DNA of 64,000 bases from NCBI GenBank assembly GCA_964492335.1, contig CAZBJX010000009.1, positions 22,778 to 86,777 of the forward strand, in the 5' to 3' direction. The stretch is from JAFGCL01 sp964492335. GTDB lineage: Bacteria; Chloroflexota; Dehalococcoidia; UBA2247; RBG-13-53-26. The notes beneath the pieces are model-generated. The model was not told where the DNA came from and made no database searches. It saw nothing but the letters and a program-made list of their open reading frames with translations. Shown here piece after piece: positions 1 through 6,793 of the stretch (position 1 is the first letter of the stretch; the number at the start of each line of letters is the position of its first letter). Position numbers and translations under genes: made by a program.

Positions 1-449
1 AGCCCGATGAGGGGCGCGATGATAATGAAGGCCATGGGCAGGTACCAGCCCTCCAGCTTGATGACGTGGAAGCCCCCCTTGGCAATGGCCGCCCCGCCCA
101 GGCCGCCGATGAGCGCATGGCTGGAGCTGCTGGGCAGCCCCAGGAGCCAGGTGATGATGTTCCAGGCGATGGCGCCGACCAGACCGGCGAATACCACGGC
201 GATCCAGGACTGCTCGGCGGGGATGTCGACCATCTTCCCGCCGATGGTCTCGGCCACTGCGGTGCCGAATATCAGGAAGGCTATGAAGTTGAAGAACGTG
301 GCCCATACCACCGCCTGCCTTGGTGTCAGCACCCTGGTGGAGACCACGGTGGAGATGGAGTTGGCGGCATCGTGCATGCCGTTGGTGTAGTCGAAGACCA
401 GGGCCAGGGCGATGACGAAGACCGCGAATACGCTCAAATCCAGCGGCAT
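1..449 (-). CDS. Inorganic phosphate permease, PiT family (5' part only)
   Basis: Low-affinity inner-membrane phosphate (metal-phosphate) symporter. Only the first ~149 residues are visible; the gene runs off the left edge of the window. The N-terminal PiT signature DYTNGMHDAAN lies at residues 20-30 and a second family motif, GLPSSSSHALIGG, at about residues 104-116. Several hydrophobic segments are evident between and after them. The ATG at 449 gives the usual family N-terminus (a short hydrophobic lead-in before the DYTNG motif). It diverges from phoU, and pit/phoU pairing is common in bacteria that regulate phosphate uptake. The full length and the second half of the duplicated PiT domain cannot be seen. 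Confidence 0.93.
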   Translation of the reverse strand, partial: MPLDLSVFAVFVIALALVFDYTNGMHDAANSISTVVSTRVLTPRQAVVWATFFNFIAFLIFGTAVAETIGGKMVDIPAEQSWIAVVFAGLVGAIAWNIITWLLGLPSSSSHALIGGLGGAAIAKGGFHVIKLEGWYLPMAFIIIAPLIG

Positions 450-614
450 GATGTAGCCGGCCCCAGGCCATTGCGCCGTCCTCATTCTAGACCGCAGGCG
501 ACAGGCGGTCAAACGGCCGCACCGGGCCGCAGAAGTCCCGCAGCTTCTCCGGGAGGGGAGCCGTGTGGCCGGAGGCGGGCCCCGGGGCCCGCCCTCTCTC
601 CCACCGGTGCGGCT

Positions 615-642
615 TTGCGCCGCCGGCGATGGGGCGTATAAT
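615..642 (+). promoter_or_regulatory. Candidate sigma-70 promoter for phoU
   Basis: A -35 element TTGCGC (615-620) and a perfect -10 TATAAT (637-642) are separated by 16 bases, about 75 bases before the phoU start. Transcription would begin near 649-650, next to the small palindrome CGATATCG. The -10 is strong and the -35 moderate. Confidence 0.55.
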
Positions 643-720
643 ACACCAATCGATATCGTATCCCGGAGCCGCCGTCCCCGCAGCGTGCGGACCGCTGGAT
701 CGGAACAGGAGGCCATGACC

Positions 721-1386
721 ATGGAATCGGCAGGGACTTTTGAGAAGGGCATGCTGGAGATCCAGAACGACGTCGTCTCCATGGGCAGGCTGGTGGAGAA
801 GCAGATCGAGCAGTCCGTCGAAGCGTTGAAGAAGCGGGACCTGCCCCTGGCGCACAGGGTCATGGCCGATGATGCCAGGATCAACCTCCTGCGGTTCACC
901 ATAGAGGACAAGTGCATCAAGCTGGTGGCGGCGCACCGCCCTGCGGAGGCCGAGCTCCGGCTGGTGGCGGCCATCCTCAACATCATCGTGGACCTGGAGC
1001 GGATGGGGGATTACGCTGAAGGGATTTCCAAGATCGCCATCATGATCGGCGACGAGCGGCCCCTGAAGCCGCTGATCGACATCCCCCGGATGGCCCAGCT
1101 GGCCGTCGAGATGACCCGCGGCAGCCTGGAAGCGTTCGTCAAGCGGGACGAGGAGCAGGCCAGGAAGGTGGTCAGCCTGGACAACGTGGTGGACGGCCTC
1201 TATGACCAGGTCTTCCGGGAGCTGATCACCTTCATGATGGTTGACCCGAAGACCATAGACCGGGCCACCAGGCTGATCTGGGTGGCCCACAACCTGGAGC
1301 GCGCCGCCGACCGCACCACCAACATCTGCGAGAGGGTGGTCTTCCTGGTGACGGGCAAGATGGAGGAAATCGGGGCCTCCCGGTAA
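721..1386 (+). CDS. phoU: PhoU-like phosphate uptake regulator
   Basis: All-helical cytoplasmic regulator of phosphate transport, 221 residues, the normal PhoU size. Two PhoU repeats are visible, each with the metal-binding type motif: ERMGDYAEGI in the first half and ERAADRTTNI in the second. The start was chosen at 721 because a GGAGG sits 8 bases upstream; an ATG two codons earlier at 715 is only 2 bases from it. It is divergent from the PiT permease, which suggests it modulates that permease rather than a PstSCAB system (no pst genes are in view). Confidence 0.93.
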   Translation: MESAGTFEKGMLEIQNDVVSMGRLVEKQIEQSVEALKKRDLPLAHRVMADDARINLLRFTIEDKCIKLVAAHRPAEAELRLVAAILNIIVDLERMGDYAEGISKIAIMIGDERPLKPLIDIPRMAQLAVEMTRGSLEAFVKRDEEQARKVVSLDNVVDGLYDQVFRELITFMMVDPKTIDRATRLIWVAHNLERAADRTTNICERVVFLVTGKMEEIGASR

Positions 1387-1444
1387 CAGCCCTTCGGGCG
1401 GCCACTGCCGCGCCCGTTGCGCCGGCCACCCCCGCCGGGCGGGT

Positions 1445-2053
1445 CTAGCCTTCAAGGTGGCAGGTGTCGTTGAACAGCACCAGGCTGTTTCCCCGGGTGG
1501 TCATGTCCAGGATGGTGATGGAGGCCGGGGCCTGCCTCAGCTGGACCACCTGGCCGAGGTCCAGGTCCAGGGCATCGCAAAGGATGGCCAGGTTGGTCAG
1601 CAGATGGGCCACAATCACCACCGTGGCGTCCACATGCCTCTCCAGTATGCGGTCGACAGCCCATGAAGCCCTCTTCCGGACATCCAGAAGCGACTCCCCT
1701 CCGGGCAGCGGGGCCAGGGCATTGCCCTCGCGCAGCCCCTTCCAGGCCTCCAGGTAGCGGCCGCTGAGCTCGCGCTCAAACATGCCGTCGAGGTCCCCGA
1801 CATCGATCTCCCTCAGCTCGTCGGCCAGGCGGACCGGCACCCTGCAGGCATCGCCGATTATCTGCGCGGTCTCGGCAGCGCGCTTCAGGGGGCTGGAGTA
1901 GATGGCGTCCACCCCCTCTCCCCCCAGGGCCGCCGCCAGCCTGTCCGCCTCCTTCAGGCCCGCCTGGCTCAAGCGGGTGTCGCTGCGGCTCCCCTGGATC
2001 CTGCGCTGCCTGTTCCACTCTGTCTCGCCGTGACGTACCAGAATCAGCTTCAT
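1445..2053 (-). CDS. Histidine phosphatase family protein
   Basis: Phosphoglycerate-mutase-like phosphatase, 202 residues. The catalytic RHGE box is at residues 7-10 (VRHGETEWN), followed by the typical Q-G-x-x-D and LSxxGxxEA segments, IYSSPLKRAxxTA, and the second histidine in VAHLLTN near the C-terminus. The family includes alpha-ribazole phosphatase (CobC/CobZ-like) and general sugar-phosphate phosphatases. No cobalamin genes are nearby, so the substrate cannot be set. The residues after the second His (LLTN instead of the common GGxxR) differ from the best-studied members. The gene ends 1 base upstream of the next minus-strand gene's stop side, so the two are probably co-transcribed. Confidence 0.88.
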   Translation of the reverse strand: MKLILVRHGETEWNRQRRIQGSRSDTRLSQAGLKEADRLAAALGGEGVDAIYSSPLKRAAETAQIIGDACRVPVRLADELREIDVGDLDGMFERELSGRYLEAWKGLREGNALAPLPGGESLLDVRKRASWAVDRILERHVDATVVIVAHLLTNLAILCDALDLDLGQVVQLRQAPASITILDMTTRGNSLVLFNDTCHLEG

Positions 2054-2054
2054 G

Positions 2055-2702
2055 CTAGCTCCCTGCGAGAATAATCCTGGTGCGATGGACCAGGCCGGGG
2101 TACGCCTTCAGCCCCAGCGCCGCGGTGACCTGCTCGGGGCGGCCGGTGCCCTGGGAGTCGCACCGCAGCCTCATGCCCAGGGTGGCCTGGCCCTCCTGCC
2201 ACTCCTCCAGCCGCAGGTCCTCGATGAGCGGCCTCAGATCATAGTGCCTGGGGCCCGTATCCCTCATGTGGTGCCAGGGCAGCTTCCGGGCCCGGAGGGT
2301 GGCGGCTATGGCATCCCTGACCTCCTTCTCCGGCCCTTCCGACCCCACCCGGACGCGGTAGTCGATGAAGCGGGCCAGCGACTGGAGCGAGGGAGCGGCC
2401 AGCGCCACCTGCTGGACCTCCATGACCTCTATCCCCGGCGGCAGCTGGGGCCCGGTCTGCTTCAGGAGGAAGTGGGGGGACACGCCCTTCCTGACGACGA
2501 CATCCATGAGCTCCGCTTCACTGGTAACGCCGATGGGAAGGGGCACGGCCAGCGAGATCCGGGGATGGGGCGAGAAGCCCTCCGAGTAGGCCATCGGCAT
2601 CCCGGCCCGCCGCAGGGTCCTTTCCCAGAGCCGCATGAGGTCAAGATGAGAGATATACTTCAGTTGTTCGCCGCGGGAGAACCTGAGCCTGAGACGCTGC
2701 AC
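2055..2702 (-). CDS. DUF2344 (TIGR03936) radical-SAM-linked protein, stand-alone
   Basis: Member of the DUF2344/TIGR03936 family, which in many bacteria is fused or adjacent to a radical SAM protein of the TIGR03960 group. The family N-terminus (VQRLRLRFSRGE...ISHLD...W) begins at the GTG at 2702. An ATG 15 codons upstream at 2747 is in frame, but it lies in a divergent overlap with the rel start region and adds residues that do not look like the family. GFSPHPRISLAVPLPIG is a clear family block. The function is unknown; proposed roles are RNA or ribosome related. No radical SAM partner is adjacent. Confidence 0.82.
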   Translation of the reverse strand: MQRLRLRFSRGEQLKYISHLDLMRLWERTLRRAGMPMAYSEGFSPHPRISLAVPLPIGVTSEAELMDVVVRKGVSPHFLLKQTGPQLPPGIEVMEVQQVALAAPSLQSLARFIDYRVRVGSEGPEKEVRDAIAATLRARKLPWHHMRDTGPRHYDLRPLIEDLRLEEWQEGQATLGMRLRCDSQGTGRPEQVTAALGLKAYPGLVHRTRIILAGS

Positions 2703-2750
2703 GGCTCCATAATACCTTCGCCCTCCTCGTTGGGTCAAATGTGACATATC

Positions 2751-2779
2751 TTGACGCGTATTTGCGCCGGACCTATACT
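2751..2779 (+). promoter_or_regulatory. Strong sigma-70 promoter for rel
   Basis: TTGACG (2751-2756), a spacer of exactly 17, then TATACT (2774-2779). It lies inside the longest possible reading frame of rel, downstream of the GTG at 2741. This argues that translation starts later, at the GTG at 2789, only a few bases after the expected transcription start (~2786). Confidence 0.75.
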
Positions 2780-2788
2780 CGAGCTAGA

Positions 2789-4924
2789 GTGGAGGTTTCT
2801 CACCTTCTGGAGCTGACCCGCGCCTACCTGACCTCGGACAAGCTGGCCCTCATCAGGCAGGCCTACGACTTCGCCCTCAAGGCCCACGAGGGCCAGCTGC
2901 GACGGTCCGGAGAGCCCTACATGCAGCACCCGCTGGAGACTGCGGCCGTCCTGGCGGACCTCAAGCTCGACGCCACCTCCATCGCGGCCGCCCTCCTTCA
3001 TGACGTCCCCGAGGACTGCGGCGTGCCCCTGGAGGAGATCGAGCGCAAGTTCGGCCGGGACGTGGCGCAGCTGGTGGACGGGGTCACCAAGTTGAGCCAC
3101 ATCTCGGGGCAGGTCGCCCAGAAGCCCACCCGCGACGACCTGCAGGCGGAGAGCCTGCGCAAGATGCTGGTGGCCATGGCCGAGGACCTGAGGGTGGTCT
3201 TCATCAAGCTGGCCGACCGCCTGCACAATATGCGCACCCTGGAGGCCCTGCCGCTGGCCAGGAGGCGGGCCGTCGCCCGGGAGACCATGGAGGTCTACGC
3301 CCCGCTGGCCCACCGCCTGGGCATAGGCAAGATGCAGTCGGAACTGGAGGACCTGGCCTTCTACAACCTCGAGCCGCTCAAGTACCGCCATGTCAAGCAC
3401 CTCCTGACCCGGCGCGAGGCCGAGCAGGAGCTGCTGGTCAGGGAAGCCGTGGACACGCTGGAGAAGGAACTGGCCAAAGCGGGGCTCAAAGCCAGGGTGT
3501 CCGGCCGCTCCAAGAGCGTGTACAGCATCCACCGCAAGATGGAGCGCTACGCCCAGCTGGGGCGCAACCTGGATGACATCCACGACATAATCGCCATCAG
3601 GGTGCTGGTGGACAAGGTGGAGGAGTGCTATCACGCCCTGGGGATTGTGCACAGCTTCTGGCACCCCATCGCCGCCGAGTTCAACGACTACATCGCCACC
3701 CCCAAGGAAAACGGCTACCGCTCTCTGCACACCACCGTGATGTGCTTCAATGTCCCCCTGGAGGTTCAGATCCGGACCCACGAGATGCACGAGAATGCCG
3801 AATACGGCCTGTCCGCGCACTGGGTGTACAAGGAAGGCGTCAAGCAGGACGAGTTCGGCCAGCGCATAGCGCGGCTGCGCCAGCTGCTGGAGTGGCACAA
3901 GGAGATATCGGGCACCGCTCAGTTCCTGGAGCTGGTGCGGGCCGACGTCTTCCAGGACCAGGTCTTCGTGTACACGCCGAAGGGCGACATCAAGAACCTG
4001 CCCGCCGGCTCCACGCCGGTGGACTTCGCCTATGCCATCCACTCGGGCGTGGGCCACCGGTGCATCGGCGCCAAGGTGAACGGCAAGCTGGTGCCGCTGA
4101 CCACCTACCTGCGCAACGGGGACACGGTGGAGGTCCTGGTGGGCAAGCCCGACAAGGGGCCGAGCCGCGACTGGCTGAACCCCCACCTGGGATACGTCAA
4201 CACCTCCCGCGCCAGGGAGAGGATACGGCAGTGGTTCAAGAAAGAGGCCAGGTCGGACAACATCGACAGGGGGCGGGAGATCCTGGAGAAGGAAGCCAAA
4301 CGGCTGAGGATGGACCTGGGGAACCGGGAGGAGCTGGCCCGCTCCTTCAAGCACGAGTCCGCCGATGACTTCTACGCCGCCATCGGCTACGGCGATCTGA
4401 GCGCCACGCAGGTCACCCTGAAGCTGGCGGCGCAGCAGGAGCAGCCCAAGATCAAGGGGCCGCTGCCGGCATCCACCACCAGCTCCCTGGGCGTGAAGGT
4501 GATGGGCTCCGGCGATCTGCTCACCAGGCTGGCCCGGTGCTGCGGCCCGCTGCCCGGGGACGACATCGTGGGCTACATCACCCGCACCACCGGGGTGACC
4601 GTGCACCGCAAGGACTGCCCCAACGTGGTCAACGAAAAGGAGCGGGAGAGGCTGGTGGGCGTGGAGTGGGGGCGGACGGACCAGCTGTACCCCGTGTGGG
4701 TCAGGGTGGACGCCTGGGACCGGGTGGGGCTGGTGCGGGACATCACCACTGTGGTCTCAAACGAGGGCGTGAACATATCGTCCATGAGGTCCCAGGCGCA
4801 CGGCGACAACTCGGCCTCCGTCTTCCTCACCGTGGAGACCAGGGGAGTGGCCCAGCTCTCCCGCCTGCTCACCAAGATCGAGGGGATCGGCGGGGTGATC
4901 AACGTGGTGCGGGGGAGCGAGTAG
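2789..4924 (+). CDS. rel: Bifunctional (p)ppGpp synthetase/hydrolase (Rel/SpoT type)
   Basis: Cytoplasmic stringent-response enzyme that makes and degrades (p)ppGpp. At 711 residues it has the full long-RSH architecture. The HD hydrolase domain has HD at residues 71-72 in ALLHDVPED. The synthetase domain has NGYRSLHT around 308-315. A TGS domain starts near 395 (YTPKGDIKNLPAGST), a Cys-rich CC/ZFD region has RCCGPLPGD, and a C-terminal ACT domain is at about 635-711. Both catalytic halves look intact, and the R-x-K motif of the synthetase (GRSKS) fits bifunctional Rel. The frame is open up to a GTG at 2741, but a near-consensus promoter lies inside that extension, and the GTG at 2789 gives the N-terminus typical of Rel. 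The mRNA would then be almost leaderless. Confidence 0.95.
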   Translation: MEVSHLLELTRAYLTSDKLALIRQAYDFALKAHEGQLRRSGEPYMQHPLETAAVLADLKLDATSIAAALLHDVPEDCGVPLEEIERKFGRDVAQLVDGVTKLSHISGQVAQKPTRDDLQAESLRKMLVAMAEDLRVVFIKLADRLHNMRTLEALPLARRRAVARETMEVYAPLAHRLGIGKMQSELEDLAFYNLEPLKYRHVKHLLTRREAEQELLVREAVDTLEKELAKAGLKARVSGRSKSVYSIHRKMERYAQLGRNLDDIHDIIAIRVLVDKVEECYHALGIVHSFWHPIAAEFNDYIATPKENGYRSLHTTVMCFNVPLEVQIRTHEMHENAEYGLSAHWVYKEGVKQDEFGQRIARLRQLLEWHKEISGTAQFLELVRADVFQDQVFVYTPKGDIKNLPAGSTPVDFAYAIHSGVGHRCIGAKVNGKLVPLTTYLRNGDTVEVLVGKPDKGPSRDWLNPHLGYVNTSRARERIRQWFKKEARSDNIDRGREILEKEAKRLRMDLGNREELARSFKHESADDFYAAIGYGDLSATQVTLKLAAQQEQPKIKGPLPASTTSSLGVKVMGSGDLLTRLARCCGPLPGDDIVGYITRTTGVTVHRKDCPNVVNEKERERLVGVEWGRTDQLYPVWVRVDAWDRVGLVRDITTVVSNEGVNISSMRSQAHGDNSASVFLTVETRGVAQLSRLLTKIEGIGGVINVVRGSE

Positions 4925-4934
4925 GGGCGGCGAG

Positions 4935-5098
4935 GGAAATAGAAATCTCGGGTGACCTCCCCAGCTTCCTGATCTTGGTTTGCCTTCGAAGCCTTTTCGG
5001 CTTCTGCTCGATCCCCGAGTGAGCCTGGTGGTGTTACCCTACCTCTATTGCTCCGGCTTTCCTGGTCTCTTTAGCTGGTTTGACCACCCGAGAAGGAC
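4935..5098 (-). ncRNA. Unassigned structured RNA, 6S-like candidate
   Basis: No convincing reading frame fills this 385-base gap between rel and the next gene. On the minus strand a consensus promoter (5103-5130) would start an RNA near 5096. Its ends pair perfectly over 9 bp (4946-4954 with 5085-5093). Further in, 4961-4966 pairs with 5073-5078, and an apical hairpin is formed by 4988-4993 with 4999-5004. The outer stem is followed by a U-rich run, as for a terminator. A rod with an outer closing stem, internal loops and a length of ~165 nt is the general shape of 6S RNA. It does not match SRP (found elsewhere), tmRNA or RNase P. RNA gene: fairly likely. 6S identity: inference only. Confidence 0.55.
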
Positions 5099-5102
5099 TC
5101 TC

Positions 5103-5130
5103 ATTATAGCCACGCCCGCTGCGGTGTCAA
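5103..5130 (-). promoter_or_regulatory. Near-consensus sigma-70 promoter driving the RNA at 4935-5098
   Basis: Read on the minus strand: TTGACA (5130-5125), 16 bases, TATAAT (5108-5103). Both hexamers are perfect. There is no protein-coding start downstream on that strand before the end of rel, so the promoter points to a non-coding transcript. Confidence 0.75.
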
Positions 5131-5310
5131 GGGGCCTCAGGGCCATCCGCCGGCGTCCACGGCCAGTGGCGGCAGCATTTCCGGGCATTAGCCTCGCGGG
5201 CATATCCCTTTTGCTCCGTCTTTTTCGCGCTTCCGCCGTCCAGTGATCAAGGGATTGATGCCCGGCCGGCTTTCGTGCCACAATACCGTCACGGCCCCCG
5301 GGGCCCGGCA

Positions 5311-6558
5311 ATGTCACAAGACGTCTACAGCCTGATGCAGCAGCGCCTCCCTGAGGAGGCGCTGGCCCTGGTGCGCCGGGCCGGCGCCCTGGCGGCCGCG
5401 CGCGGCCTGGAGATCTGCCTCGTGGGCGGGGTGGTGCGGGACATCCTCCTGGGCCGGTCGAGCTCGGACCTGGATCTGGTGGTAGAAGGGGATGCCATCG
5501 GGCTGGCGGAGGCGCTGGCCGGACAGACCGGAGGCAAGCTGGTGGTCCACCGCCGCTTCGGCACCGCCAAGGTCCGCTGCGGGATGCAGGCCATCGACCT
5601 GGCCATGGCGCGGGCCGAGACCTATGCCCGCCCCGGCGCGCTGCCCACGGTGCGGGCGGGGTCCCTCCGGGAAGACCTGGCCCGGCGGGACTTCACCATC
5701 AACGCCATGGCCCTGAGGCTTGCGCCCGACGGCCCGGGGGACTTGGTGGACCCCTTTGGCGGGCGGCGGGACCTGGAGGGGAGGACCATCCGCATCCTCC
5801 ACGACCGCAGCTTCACCGATGACGCCACCCGCATGCTGCGCGCCGTCCGCTACGAGCAGCGCTTCGGCTTCCGCCTGGAGGAGGCCACCGAGAAGCTCCT
5901 GCGCCGCGATGTGCGCCGGCTGGGCACCATATCGGGCGACCGAATAAGACACGAGCTTGACCTGATACTGAAGGAAGAGCTCCCGGAGAAGGCCCTCCTG
6001 CGGGCCGGGCAGCTGGGCCTGCTGGCCCGGGTCCATCCCGCCCTTCGGGCCGGCCCCTGGCTCGCGCCCATGTTCGAGAGGGCGCGCGACGTGGCCCCGA
6101 CTGTCCCGCCGGCCCTCTACTACGCCCTCATGACCAGCCGGCTCGATCCGGCGGAGTGCGCGGACTTCATCCTCAGCCTCAAGACGCCCGCCGCCGTCTC
6201 CCGGGCCATCCTGGACTCCGCCCTGCTGCGAGAGCGCCTGACGCAGCTGGAAGGCCCCGGGCTGCCGCCCAGCGCCATCTGCGCCCTGCTGGACGAATAC
6301 CGGCCGATATCAGTCCTGGCCTGCGCCATCGCCGAGAAGCGCAAGTCCAGGCAGGGCCTGCTCCTGCGCTACCTGACCGAGTGGCGACAGGTCCGCCCGG
6401 TGCTGGACGGCGACGACCTTCGCCGGATGGGGGTGCCGCCCGGGCCCCTGATAGGAGGCGGGCTGGAGGAACTGCGAAGGGCCCGGCTGGATGGTATCAT
6501 AGAAGGCCGGGAAGGCGAAGAGGCGCTGGTGCGGGAGTGGCTGTCCCGGGGGAGGTAG
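5311..6558 (+). CDS. CCA-adding enzyme / poly(A) polymerase family nucleotidyltransferase
   Basis: Class II tRNA nucleotidyltransferase/poly(A) polymerase, 415 residues, cytoplasmic RNA 3'-end processing. The head domain shows GGxVRD (LVGGVVRDILLG), the DxD metal motif in SSDLDLV, RRDFTINAMA, a DPFGGRRDL block and DDATRMLRAVRYE, which together define the family. The ATG at 5311 starts just before the nucleotidyltransferase core; an in-frame upstream start at 5275 adds a proline/arginine-rich stretch with no family match. CCA addition and poly(A) addition cannot be separated by sequence reading alone. The encoded CCA in tRNA-Leu and its absence in tRNA-Cys in this window mean that a CCA-adding enzyme is needed in this genome. 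Confidence 0.9.
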   Translation: MSQDVYSLMQQRLPEEALALVRRAGALAAARGLEICLVGGVVRDILLGRSSSDLDLVVEGDAIGLAEALAGQTGGKLVVHRRFGTAKVRCGMQAIDLAMARAETYARPGALPTVRAGSLREDLARRDFTINAMALRLAPDGPGDLVDPFGGRRDLEGRTIRILHDRSFTDDATRMLRAVRYEQRFGFRLEEATEKLLRRDVRRLGTISGDRIRHELDLILKEELPEKALLRAGQLGLLARVHPALRAGPWLAPMFERARDVAPTVPPALYYALMTSRLDPAECADFILSLKTPAAVSRAILDSALLRERLTQLEGPGLPPSAICALLDEYRPISVLACAIAEKRKSRQGLLLRYLTEWRQVRPVLDGDDLRRMGVPPGPLIGGGLEELRRARLDGIIEGREGEEALVREWLSRGR

Positions 6559-6559
6559 C

Positions 6560-6793
6560 ATGGAACAAGAAATGTGCTGCGTCTGCGGCGAGGCCCTGGA
6601 TGACGATAACGTATCCCGCTGCCGCCTCTGCGGCGGGAGCTTCCACCTGGCCTGGTCCACCGGGCCCGGCATCAAGGAGTGCGGCTCCTACTTCTTTCAC
6701 GAGCAGACCTGCGGCCTGAGCTTCGTCTGCGGCAACTGCGAGCCGGACCTGAGGACCGGCCCTCAGCCACCCAGCCAGCTGACCACTTCCTGA
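6560..6793 (+). CDS. Small cysteine-rich zinc-binding protein
   Basis: 77 residues with a treble-clef or RING-like cysteine pattern: CCVC near the start, CRLC about residue 21, HLAW, HEQTC, and CGNC near residue 54. These could hold two zinc ions. It starts 1 base after the stop of the nucleotidyltransferase gene, so it is translationally coupled to it. Its 3' end overlaps the 3' end of the minus-strand helicase gene by 31 bases. I do not recognise a named family. A role in RNA or protein interaction is a guess from the operon. Confidence 0.65.
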   Translation: MEQEMCCVCGEALDDDNVSRCRLCGGSFHLAWSTGPGIKECGSYFFHEQTCGLSFVCGNCEPDLRTGPQPPSQLTTS

